Shown here in pieces: positions 24,532 to 32,097 of a DNA stretch of 32,097 nucleotides. The first letter of the stretch is position 1. Each line of letters opens with the position of its first letter. The translations under genes and the position numbers were made by a program. The stretch covers positions 1 through 32,097 of the forward strand of contig JAFZBQ010000020.1 in the NCBI GenBank assembly GCA_017561665.1, written 5' to 3'. This DNA is from Bacteroidales bacterium (GTDB lineage: Bacteria; Bacteroidota; Bacteroidia; Bacteroidales; UBA932). The notes beneath the pieces are model-generated. The model was given only the letters and a program-made list of their open reading frames with translations, ran no database searches and had not been told where the DNA came from.

Positions 24532-27258
24532 CTACAGAGTAACGGAAATGGGATGACTCTTCATGTTCTCACCACCCTTGTTGCCCCAGGAGTAGACGGT
24601 AATCTTACTTGCGGGAATTGCGGGAAGATCGGCACGAGGAATCGAGAACTCAAGTTCAGCACCCTTTGCTGGATCAAATGTGCCATTTGCATTGTAGTGG
24701 GTTTTGATATCACCGCTGGGCAGGATGGTGCTGTCTCCGAGAGGTGTTGCTGCGAATGCAGGAGCATCGCTGGTACCAGCGAAAGGCCAGATGACGAATA
24801 TGAACTCGTAAGGGCCGTTTTCCCAAAGAGTGCTACCACCGGTTGATGCGTCGTTATCCAGGTCAAATGCGTAGTATACGTAGCCCTTGCCGTTCCAGAT
24901 GTCGGTGTACTGGAAAGTGGTTCTTCTGGTGTAGAAGTAGAGGTTTGTTTCGTCGCTAGCCATCTTGAATTCTGCATAACGTGCTTCGGCGGCATCGTTG
25001 GTTGCGCCCTTAACCTTTGCCCAGTCGCTCATGTCGCCGTCGATGGTGATCTGAACGGGACCTTCTTCTGCATAAACGAAGAGATCCTTGACCTGAACGG
25101 CCTCGTCATTATTGGCGGAGGTCGAGATATTCAATCTGAAGAAGCTGAGCACGGTGGGATCAAAAGGACCAAAGTCGGGGATGCCGGAATCCACGCCATC
25201 CTTGAATGCCAGGTCAATCTCGTTCCAGCCAACTTTTACATCACCCAGCTTGCCTGTCCAGGAGAGTTCGTTGTTGTCGAGTACAGTACTTGTCAACTCA
25301 ACCAAAGCATCAGCCAGGTTGAGTTTCTCGACCGTACTTACATAATACTTGAAGTGCAGGTGACCGTTTGCGAGGGTGAAACTGGGATTTTTAACCTCAG
25401 GGGCCTTAAAGTAAATATTGGCTTTACCGCCGGGGCCCATCAGGCCGGAAACACTGTTATTGATGGGGTTCCAGCTACCCTGGCCGCCGATAGAAACAAA
25501 GCTGCTGAAGGATTCGGGAGTATTGTTGAACAGATACAGCCTGTCTGCCTCGGGTACGGTGCAGGTGCTCTCGGGCTCTTCGTTTGCGGGAGTGGGGCAG
25601 CTGCGTACATAGAAAGTGGTCTTTATATCAGGATTATTCTTGGCAGAAACGGTTACTGCGACAAAGTTGTCAGGATTAACCGTAACGGTATTGCCGGTAA
25701 CTGTAATGATACCGTCATCGCTGATGGTGAAAGCACCCTCTGCATAAGAATACTCAACACCGGACTTATCCATACCTGCAGGTGCTACATCAAAGAAATC
25801 CTTGAGGTCAGCACTCTTGCCAACGGGGATAAAGAGTTTGGAAGGTTTGATTTTTGAGGTGATGGCGGTTATTGTGGTTTCTGCGTAAACGAAGAGATCC
25901 TTGACCTGAACGGCCTCGTCATTATTGGCGGAGGTCGGGATATTCAATCTGAAGAAGCTGAGCACGGTGGGATCAAAAGGACCATAGTCGGGGATGCCGG
26001 AATCCACGCCATCCTTGAATGCCAGGTCAATCTCGTTCCAACCAGCCTTTACATCACCCAGCTTGCCTGTCCAGGAGAGTTCGTTGTGGTCGAGTTCGGT
26101 ACTTGTCAACTCAACAAACCCATCAGCCAGGTTGAGCTTCTCGACCGTACTTACATAATACTTGAAGTGCAGGTGACCATTCGCGAGGGTTAAAGCGGGG
26201 TTGGTAACCGCAGGTGCCCTAAAGTAAATATTGGCTTTACCGCCGGGACCCATCAGACCGGAAACACTGTTGTTGATGGGGTTCCAGCAACCCTGGCCGC
26301 CGATAGAAACAAAACTGCTGAAGGATTCGGGAGTGTTGTTGAACAGATACAGCCTGTCGGCCTCGGGTACGGTGCAGGTGCTCTCGGGCTCTTCGTTTGC
26401 GGGAGTGGGGCAGCTGCGTACATAGAAAGTGGTCTTTATATCAGGATCATTCTTGGCAGAAACGGTTACTACGACAAAGTTGTCCGAAGGATTGGCGTCT
26501 GTGGAGTTGCCGGTAACTGTAATGATACCCTTGTCGTCAATTTCAAACGCGCCGGCTGCATAATCATAATTCACAGAAGTCTTAAGTGCGCCTTCGGGAC
26601 CTACTTCAAAGAAATCCTTGAGGTCAGCGCTCTTGCCAACGGGAATGAAGAGCTTGGAGGGTTTGAGTTTTGCAGTGATGGATTCGATAGAAGGAGCGAT
26701 AACAGCTTTAGGGATAGCAACCTGGTTACCACCAATGGTGATGTAGACATATTCCTCATCCTCCGTAATAGAAGGTTCGGGACCGGTCTTCTCGCCGCAG
26801 TCTTTCCAAGTGTCTTCTGCTCCGAAGCGATACCACCACTTGTTGTTGTCAAACTTGAATTCGGGAACCTTTACGGTTGCGGGAACTGGCTTGCCGGAGG
26901 CATCCTTGACAACCTGGTCGTTTACAGTCCATACCAGTTCGCCGTCAACTTCCTTGATACCGATGGTGGGGGCGGTGGCGTCCTGACCGGGCTCTCCGTC
27001 CTTGATGGTGGCGGTTGTGCCGTTGGAGAATTTGATTACATAGCCGTCTTCGGTTTCGGTTACGGAGTCAACATAAACCTTGTCCTTGAGGGCATTGGCA
27101 ATTGTGAACGCACTGTTGGCCGTTTCGGTCGTAGTGGTGAGTTCTGCCATTCTTTCCTCAAGTGCGCCGAGACGGTCGTAAACGTCTTTTAAGTCAGGTG
27201 TGCAGGAAATGCCCAGGAAAAGGGCACCTGCCAGCAAAAGAAAAGAGAGTTTTCTCAT
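24532..27258 (-). CDS. Multidomain lipoprotein with duplicated 271-residue module
   Basis: This 908-residue lipoprotein has lipobox GISC (Cys19), a coiled-coil start (DLKDVYDRLGALEERMAEL) and a DUF4988-like segment with IKDGEPGQDA, similar in layout to the lipoprotein at 10342. Two nearly identical modules follow (about 193-464 and 465-735). Each has a KPSKLFIPVGKSADLKDFF start, a beta domain, a cysteine-containing linker (CPTPANEEPESTCTVPE) and a jelly-roll-like part ending VKDLFVYAE. The C-terminal 170 residues (ITIDGDMSDWAKV onward) resemble family 9 carbohydrate-binding modules. No catalytic site is evident. It is probably a surface glycan-binding protein; this is inferred from architecture. 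Confidence 0.8.
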   Translation of the reverse strand: MRKLSFLLLAGALFLGISCTPDLKDVYDRLGALEERMAELTTTTETANSAFTIANALKDKVYVDSVTETEDGYVIKFSNGTTATIKDGEPGQDATAPTIGIKEVDGELVWTVNDQVVKDASGKPVPATVKVPEFKFDNNKWWYRFGAEDTWKDCGEKTGPEPSITEDEEYVYITIGGNQVAIPKAVIAPSIESITAKLKPSKLFIPVGKSADLKDFFEVGPEGALKTSVNYDYAAGAFEIDDKGIITVTGNSTDANPSDNFVVVTVSAKNDPDIKTTFYVRSCPTPANEEPESTCTVPEADRLYLFNNTPESFSSFVSIGGQGCWNPINNSVSGLMGPGGKANIYFRAPAVTNPALTLANGHLHFKYYVSTVEKLNLADGFVELTSTELDHNELSWTGKLGDVKAGWNEIDLAFKDGVDSGIPDYGPFDPTVLSFFRLNIPTSANNDEAVQVKDLFVYAETTITAITSKIKPSKLFIPVGKSADLKDFFDVAPAGMDKSGVEYSYAEGAFTISDDGIITVTGNTVTVNPDNFVAVTVSAKNNPDIKTTFYVRSCPTPANEEPESTCTVPEADRLYLFNNTPESFSSFVSIGGQGSWNPINNSVSGLMGPGGKANIYFKAPEVKNPSFTLANGHLHFKYYVSTVEKLNLADALVELTSTVLDNNELSWTGKLGDVKVGWNEIDLAFKDGVDSGIPDFGPFDPTVLSFFRLNISTSANNDEAVQVKDLFVYAEEGPVQITIDGDMSDWAKVKGATNDAAEARYAEFKMASDETNLYFYTRRTTFQYTDIWNGKGYVYYAFDLDNDASTGGSTLWENGPYEFIFVIWPFAGTSDAPAFAATPLGDSTILPSGDIKTHYNANGTFDPAKGAELEFSIPRADLPAIPASKITVYSWGNKGGENMKSHPISVTL
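25067..26694 (-). repeat. Tandem duplication, period 813-816 bp
   Basis: Matching landmarks lie 813 bp apart (for example 25081 and 25894) or 816 bp apart near the other end (25805 and 26621), the difference being a one-codon indel. Stretches around 25081-25200 and 25894-26013 are almost identical in DNA. Copy limits are approximate: about 25067-25879 and 25880-26694. Confidence 0.85.
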
Positions 27259-27304
27259 AATTGATAATAATTTGGTTGAATATTTGAGTAAATCGGTTGA
27301 CGTA

Positions 27305-27430
27305 TTATCTCTACAAAATTATAACTAAAAAACCGGAAAATCAATCGGTATTTGTAAAGAATCCTCAAAAAAGATTTTAGTGTGTTTCGAATCGGGTTTT
27401 TCGATTGACTTTTTATAATTTTGTAGATAA
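27305..27430. promoter_or_regulatory. Inverted repeat carrying two divergent -7 boxes
   Basis: TTATCTCTACAAAATTATAA (27305-27324) is the reverse complement of TTATAATTTTGTAGATAA (27413-27430) apart from a 2-base insertion. Each arm contains TAATTTTG, a consensus -7 box, pointing outward: one to the gene at 27258 (minus), the other to the gene at 27432 (plus). The 88 bases between are A/T-rich. The plus box ends 8 bases before the ATG at 27432. Confidence 0.65.
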
Positions 27431-27431
27431 C

Positions 27432-28655
27432 ATGAGGTACAAAAGACTGATTCTGACAATTTACCTGGCACTGCTGCTGGCACCGGTTCCGGCCAGGGCC
27501 CAGTATATCTGGACTGCGGTCAGCAACGAGGCGCTTTACTCCAATATGCTGACCTACCTGCGCACCTTCCAGAACGATCTGGTGGGCGAGCCGGTCTATT
27601 ACATGGCCCAGGACCTGATGGTGCAGATGGAGGCGGCCTACCGCACCGACCCATTTATCTGGATGAGCCAGGTGCACAACTTCTGCAATAAGCTGGAGGC
27701 GATGTATCCGCCCTCGCTCAGCCATCCCAAGGTATCAAATAACTCTGAGGACCGGTACGACAAGATCCGCCGCGGCATTACCCGCCTGCGCGACTTCCCG
27801 ATGCACGAAGTGACCCTCTCATACGAGACGCCGCCGCCCGCCAGCGGCCAAGCCGAAGCTTTCACCTCCGCCAACAAGCAGTGGCTGCAGTATAAGCGAG
27901 AGGAGTTTTTCCGTTTCCTGCGCGGCCCCCGTCCTACAGGAGACGAACTGCAGGTGGCCAAGCTCTACAGTTCCGGAGTCGTGCTCCGCACCAGGGACGT
28001 ATGCATCGGCATTGATATATGCTACGGGGAAGGGCTTTACGACGGCCTTTACAAGGAAGAGCTGGCCGATATGCTGGACGTGCTGTATGTCACTCACGCC
28101 CACGGCGATCACTATGACCTCGAACTGTTCCGGATGATGATGGCCAAAGGCAAACCGGTGGTCGGCCCCTCGACTATGGCCCGTCACTTTACCGGAGTAG
28201 AAGGAGAAAAACATTTCTGGGAGGACAGCCATCTGGAACCCGAGGTCATCGGCGGCGTGGTCACAACCCAGGCCTATATGTCAGCCCAGGGCGAGGATCC
28301 CTGCCTTCTCTATCTCATCCAGATCGGAGACTGGCGCATAATTCACATCGGCGACAATTCCCACCACGAGAACGAGGAGCTTATTTACCCGCTCTTCCCT
28401 ATGGCGGACGTGGTGTTTGCGCCTGTGTTCCAGGGTGTCGTGTATCTTTTCACCAGCACTCTCGCCGCCCCGAATCCCGACAATGTCGGGCAGGTCTACA
28501 TAAATATCCACGAAAACGAATGGCACCACGAGATTCACGGCCGTATCTCATATGAATATCTGTATAACCACAACGGCGCCCTTAACAACGCCGGCCGGCC
28601 GTACCCGTCGGTTGCAATAGTGGACAACGGCGAACACATAACCCTTTACAAATAG
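27432..28655 (+). CDS. Secreted metallo-beta-lactamase-fold hydrolase
   Basis: This 407-residue exported protein has a signal peptide ending ARA before Gln and a helical N-terminal region of about 170 residues. The metallo-beta-lactamase core follows, with THAHGDHYD placing metal ligands His222, His224, Asp226 and His227. IHIGDN supplies the next Asp and INIHENEWHH a later histidine cluster. The start at 27432 is chosen because it gives a clean signal peptide directly after the -7 box; an upstream TTG in frame would overlap that box. The family includes lactonases, phosphodiesterases and other metallohydrolases, so substrate cannot be named. The lipoprotein gene follows after 6 bases. Confidence 0.82.
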   Translation: MRYKRLILTIYLALLLAPVPARAQYIWTAVSNEALYSNMLTYLRTFQNDLVGEPVYYMAQDLMVQMEAAYRTDPFIWMSQVHNFCNKLEAMYPPSLSHPKVSNNSEDRYDKIRRGITRLRDFPMHEVTLSYETPPPASGQAEAFTSANKQWLQYKREEFFRFLRGPRPTGDELQVAKLYSSGVVLRTRDVCIGIDICYGEGLYDGLYKEELADMLDVLYVTHAHGDHYDLELFRMMMAKGKPVVGPSTMARHFTGVEGEKHFWEDSHLEPEVIGGVVTTQAYMSAQGEDPCLLYLIQIGDWRIIHIGDNSHHENEELIYPLFPMADVVFAPVFQGVVYLFTSTLAAPNPDNVGQVYINIHENEWHHEIHGRISYEYLYNHNGALNNAGRPYPSVAIVDNGEHITLYK

Positions 28656-28661
28656 GTCGAT

Positions 28662-29567
28662 ATGAAGGTTATATACATATTTTTGACGATGCTGGCTACG
28701 GTGCTCACCGCCTCCTGCAACGGGAAGGGAAATCCCGGAGATAAAACCTCTGACGGCGATATCTGGGTGCACGTCAAGCCGCTCGTGGCCAAGGTTGAGG
28801 TCAGCAGCGAAGGGACGCTTATGGAGACCTATGAGTACACTTATGACGAGAAGGGGCGGTTGCTGACGCTCAAACAGACCGACAATCTCTCCAAGACGGA
28901 GATGCTGGATTTACAGTATACATATACGGGAGAAAACGAATTGAAAATTAGCGGAAAGTTCTATCCCATTTCCACCAACCGGTTCATAGACGTGACCTAT
29001 TCTTCCACCTCAGTGGCTTCTTACGGCAAAGGCCGGAGGGTAGGCACTTTGACCTATACCGGCAGCTGGAGCGGTGCCTGGACATACACCACCTGTCACG
29101 ACGAGAACGGGGTCGCGGCCAGTACCGAATGTAAGGACGCCTTCGCCTCCAAGGAGGGCTATTACACCTCCGACATGGTCTACAGCGAGGAATATTCCGT
29201 CTCCGGCGGCACCGTCGTCCAGGCTGTGGCCGGCACCGACATCAAGGCGAAGAGCGACAAGGCCACAAGCACCGCCAACACTTCGTCTTTGAAAACCGTT
29301 TATACCGCAAGCGACAAGGCCGACAAGCAGAACTTTGCGGCATACCTTATGCCGTGCACCTTCCCGGTGTGGGTCGCGGCCGGCCTGCCGGGCAACAAGC
29401 AGCTGATAACGGGTATTAGCAGCTATACAGGCGATATCAAGTCGGCCGAATCCTCTACCATCGATTATACTTTCGATGCCGAGGGCAACATAGACACCGC
29501 CGTCCGCACTGACAGCAATGCCGGCCAACCCATCCTGGTCCGCACGTACAAGTTCACGTATCTTTAG
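28662..29567 (+). CDS. Lipoprotein of unknown function, YD-type strands
   Basis: This 301-residue lipoprotein has lipobox LTASC (Cys19). Its body consists of short beta-strand pairs of the type YEYTYDEKGRLLTL, with later YTYTGENELKI, IDYTFDAEGNIDTAV and a closing YKFTYL. This recalls the DUF4595 or RHS/YD-like repeats common in Bacteroidales surface lipoproteins. No catalytic motif is seen. It is co-transcribed with the metallohydrolase upstream (6-base gap), so it may present or anchor the same function at the envelope. The assignment to DUF4595 is tentative. Confidence 0.65.
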   Translation: MKVIYIFLTMLATVLTASCNGKGNPGDKTSDGDIWVHVKPLVAKVEVSSEGTLMETYEYTYDEKGRLLTLKQTDNLSKTEMLDLQYTYTGENELKISGKFYPISTNRFIDVTYSSTSVASYGKGRRVGTLTYTGSWSGAWTYTTCHDENGVAASTECKDAFASKEGYYTSDMVYSEEYSVSGGTVVQAVAGTDIKAKSDKATSTANTSSLKTVYTASDKADKQNFAAYLMPCTFPVWVAAGLPGNKQLITGISSYTGDIKSAESSTIDYTFDAEGNIDTAVRTDSNAGQPILVRTYKFTYL

Positions 29568-29593
29568 AGGAAGCGTCCCGGCACCTGAGTGTT

Positions 29594-29673
29594 CCCAATG
29601 GTGGAAAATCGGCCCCATTGGGTACAAAATCGGCCCGAATCGTACCCAATGGAAGCGTTTTGACCCCATTGGG
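29594..29673. repeat. Nested palindromes between convergent genes
   Basis: Two 8-bp stems occur in tandem: CCCAATGG (29594-29601) with CCATTGGG (29615-29622), and CCCAATGG (29645-29652) with CCATTGGG (29666-29673), each with a 13-base loop. A third pairing, GGGTAC (29620-29625) with GTACCC (29642-29647), would compete with both. The word AAAATCGGCCC occurs twice. No T-tract follows, so it is not a standard terminator. Confidence 0.75.
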
Positions 29674-29680
29674 AGCGGAA

Positions 29681-32097
29681 TTAGTAAAACAACATATCCT
29701 GCGCCTGCTGGGCGCGGCGGTTCTGGACGGCGTTCATCTTGCCAAAGTTCCACTTGATACCGAACATCACGTAGCGACCCAGGATCAGCCGGTAGCTGTC
29801 CTGCACATAGTCCTCGGCGTCGATGTGGCTCAGGTTGCGCATCTGGCCCAGAATGTCGTGCGCGGCAATGCTCAGTGTGACCGTGCCGATATCCTTGGCG
29901 ATGGACTGGTCCCAGTGCCACTCCGGACGGCCGTATCCTTCGGCATATCCGGTAAAGAAGTTGTAGTTCAACTCGGTCCATATCCTGAACTTGTGCGGGG
30001 TTTTGTAGCTGCCCGACATGCCGATACGGTTCTCCGTGGTGATGACGTCCTTGCTGCCCGGAGTCGAGAAATGGGCATAGTTGAAGCCGTTTGTAAAGCC
30101 CACAGTCATCGACCAGGGGTCTTTGTTGTACTTGATATGGATGCGTTCGTTGGTGTAATAATTGTCGGTATTGTTCTCCTCGAAGCCGCTCGCGCCGCTG
30201 TAGAACCAGTTCCCGCTTTCATCACCCCAGAACTGCTCCATAAATGCCGAATAGTCGGTCTTGCCCGCCTCCAATGGATCTATCGGCCGGGAGGCCCTGT
30301 AGCCTATCGAATTGCTGTAAACTCCGCGAAGATTCAACTCAAAGGAGAGGGTACGTTCCTTATTGAGAGGGGCGTTATACCCGGCATTGGCATTTAAATA
30401 TCCGCGCGGCCGTTTGGCGTTGACCGGGACGTTGTACTGCACGCCGTGTGTGTCGTACCAGAAGGCGTTAATTACGGGGTGCAGCGTCATATTGTATGAC
30501 AGCGATGCATTCAGCGAAGAGAACTTCTTTGGGAAACCCTTGCGGAATGAAAGCGAAGAGTAAAGAGAAGTGTACGGGCGCAGGTAAATGTTGCCGGCGC
30601 TTATCCGTGTCGGATTGGAGACATTCAGCGTTGGCAGCATCTGGGAGCCCAGCGGTTGCACTTGCTGGCCTGAGACATAACAATAGAGGTTTGTGGCATC
30701 TTTGAAGTAACTTATGTTGATCCTTGGCATTACGCTCCATATCCAATCTTCTCCGGTGAGGGCTTCAATTCCCTGTGAGCGTGAGAACACCCGGTTTTGG
30801 ATACCCTCAGCAGAAGCACCGATGCCGAACTGCCAGCCTTTGAGAATATACGATCCGGTAGCGCCATAGCTTTGACGCAAGTACCGGCTGTCGGACAGCG
30901 TTGAATAATAATCATTGGCACTGCCGTCGGCATTGAATGCATCGCGCAGCGAATAATCCCAATTGCCGGAAAACGATGTCTGGGTTGACAATCTGAACTT
31001 TTCTCCAAAGGGTTCTGTGTAACCAAGGGAAGCATAGAAACGGTTGGCTCTCGCGAACTGGTTGTAATGCAGGTCGATGTTTTGAACGGCACCGCCGGCC
31101 ATGGTGTTGGAATACTCCTGGCTGGTCCCATTGCCTTTGTTAAAAGAGTAATTGATATTACCGGTAATCGAACGCATCATATTTCCGCCAATTCCCAGAT
31201 ATCCGCCGCTGGCATATGCAGAGAAAGACTTGTTTATGCCGTCGTCGTGGGCGGTGCGGTTACTGCTGTTAAGCGTCATCATCTCCCGCGTGGTCTGGGT
31301 GCCGGCCTCGGAGTCGGAATGGGACTCCCTATGGTTTAAGCTTGTTCCTACGGTGTACTTGAATTTGCCTTCCTCCTTCCTTACAGATGCATTCGCCTGG
31401 AGTGAATTACCCTGATAGAAGGCCTTGTTTGTCGATTCGGAGAGCATATCGCCCTCCTCCTGGAAAGTGGTGCGAAGAGTCTTGGACGCCGATTTTGTGC
31501 CGGAGTAGTTATAGGAAGTTGATGCAGCCAGCTCGACATCCTTCACGCGGGTAGTCACAGCGTTCACGCCAAGCTGGGCGGATGTGGTCAGGCCGCCACC
31601 ACCGCCAATGTTGAATGTCTGCCCGTCCTCTGTGGTGAAGACCTGCCCGCCGTCGGAAATGTTCGACGCGTTGCCGACGAACGTGAGCTGGTCCTTCGGA
31701 TTGTAGGTGGAAACCATCGACTTGACGCTGTATAGCAGGCCACGGTCGTCGCGCAGTTCGTTGTCGGAGAAGTCCAGCGTCGTGCCGCCTTTGGCTGCGA
31801 CATTGCCGAACCATCCATCCTCATATTCCTTCTTGAGCGCCACGTCCACCTCCTTGGTCCGTTTGCCGTCTGCGATGCCGGTGATGCGCTCCTCGTCGGA
31901 CTTCTTGTCAATAACGCGGATCTTGTCCACGATGGATGCCGGCAGGTTATTGAGCGCCATCGACTGGTCTTCAAAGAAGAAGGTCTTGCCGTTTACTGTG
32001 ATACGGCTCACCTCCTCTCCGTTTACCCGCACCTTGCCCTCGTCAGAAATGTCGATGCCGGGCATCCGGGTCAGCAGGTCCTTGAGCACGGCGTTCT
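29681..32097 (-). CDS. TonB-receptor-like outer-membrane barrel, 5' end outside window
   Basis: The 804 or so visible residues are the C-terminal part of an outer-membrane protein. The frame is open to the right edge (Asn-Ala-Val-Leu-Lys precede the first GTG), so the N-terminus, with signal peptide and any carboxypeptidase-like domain, is missing. The visible start (LKDLLTRMPGI, then VRVNGEEVSRITVNGKTFF) is the plug domain of the TonB-dependent type. The rest is a barrel of alternating strands, of the group often called outer-membrane beta-barrel family 3. It ends with a short non-barrel tail (QNRRAQQAQDMLFY). No SusD gene lies downstream, which argues against a standard glycan-uptake pair. 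Substrate unknown. Confidence 0.85.
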   Translation of the reverse strand, partial: NAVLKDLLTRMPGIDISDEGKVRVNGEEVSRITVNGKTFFFEDQSMALNNLPASIVDKIRVIDKKSDEERITGIADGKRTKEVDVALKKEYEDGWFGNVAAKGGTTLDFSDNELRDDRGLLYSVKSMVSTYNPKDQLTFVGNASNISDGGQVFTTEDGQTFNIGGGGGLTTSAQLGVNAVTTRVKDVELAASTSYNYSGTKSASKTLRTTFQEEGDMLSESTNKAFYQGNSLQANASVRKEEGKFKYTVGTSLNHRESHSDSEAGTQTTREMMTLNSSNRTAHDDGINKSFSAYASGGYLGIGGNMMRSITGNINYSFNKGNGTSQEYSNTMAGGAVQNIDLHYNQFARANRFYASLGYTEPFGEKFRLSTQTSFSGNWDYSLRDAFNADGSANDYYSTLSDSRYLRQSYGATGSYILKGWQFGIGASAEGIQNRVFSRSQGIEALTGEDWIWSVMPRINISYFKDATNLYCYVSGQQVQPLGSQMLPTLNVSNPTRISAGNIYLRPYTSLYSSLSFRKGFPKKFSSLNASLSYNMTLHPVINAFWYDTHGVQYNVPVNAKRPRGYLNANAGYNAPLNKERTLSFELNLRGVYSNSIGYRASRPIDPLEAGKTDYSAFMEQFWGDESGNWFYSGASGFEENNTDNYYTNERIHIKYNKDPWSMTVGFTNGFNYAHFSTPGSKDVITTENRIGMSGSYKTPHKFRIWTELNYNFFTGYAEGYGRPEWHWDQSIAKDIGTVTLSIAAHDILGQMRNLSHIDAEDYVQDSYRLILGRYVMFGIKWNFGKMNAVQNRRAQQAQDMLFY

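Noticed and set aside
29594-29673. Possible CRISPR array
   Set aside because: The repeats are short palindromes in alternating orientation with unequal spacing and no cas genes; not a CRISPR.
29681-32097. SusC-type glycan importer
   Set aside because: No SusD gene follows downstream, and the plug and barrel look more like the outer-membrane beta-barrel family 3 group.

Overview
The window is a gene-dense stretch (24 protein genes on both strands, no rRNA or tRNA seen) from a member of the Bacteroidales. The evidence is the repeated -7 motif TAnnTTTG upstream of genes with almost no Shine-Dalgarno sequences, many lipoproteins with a late lipobox cysteine, BACON and FISUMP-type domains, a C10 (streptopain-like) peptidase, a DUF4252 protein, and an outer-membrane barrel of the TonB-receptor type. 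The fairly high G+C of the genes suggests a Rikenellaceae/Alistipes-like host, but that is a guess.

Layout. 1-1271: a split chromate-type transporter. 1280-2959: a TGS-like/uridine-kinase-like protein. 3069-4865: a BACON/FISUMP surface lipoprotein and a small membrane-anchored protein. 4862-8504 (minus): a GH3-type acyl-adenylating enzyme and an S9 peptidase lipoprotein. 8552-12294: a secreted C10 cysteine peptidase followed by a collagen-like, repeat-rich lipoprotein. 12302-12916 (minus): a small outer-membrane protein. 13017-14275: an unrecognised ORF, a short membrane protein and a DUF4252 protein, resembling an ECF sigma operon that has lost its sigma gene. 14278-16680 (minus): a large secreted glycosidase-like protein. 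16877-18064 (minus): peroxiredoxin then short-chain dehydrogenase. 18153-24466: a tight four-gene run (GH2 enzyme, six-hairpin glycosidase-like lipoprotein, Tat-exported Gfo/Idh/MocA oxidoreductase, DUF1080 lipoprotein), closed by a strong terminator. 24532-27258 (minus): a lipoprotein with an internal tandem duplication of about 270 residues. 27432-29567: a secreted metallo-beta-lactamase-fold protein and a lipoprotein. 29681 to the right edge (minus): an outer-membrane barrel cut by the window.

How the genes may work together. The 18153-24466 run looks like a periplasmic glycan-processing unit that pairs classical glycosidases with oxidation-dependent (3-keto) cleavage, without a SusC/SusD pair beside it. 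Surface lipoproteins, the C10 peptidase and the S9 peptidase suggest a gut commensal that feeds on host or dietary glycoprotein.

The most unusual signal is a pair of 109-bp non-coding elements (12960-13068 on plus, 16706-16814 on minus). They have equal length, matching terminal repeats and a central hairpin in the same register. About 57% of positions match in my ungapped hand alignment. Other unexplained structure is an inverted repeat that carries two divergent promoters (27305-27430) and nested palindromes between convergent genes (29594-29673).
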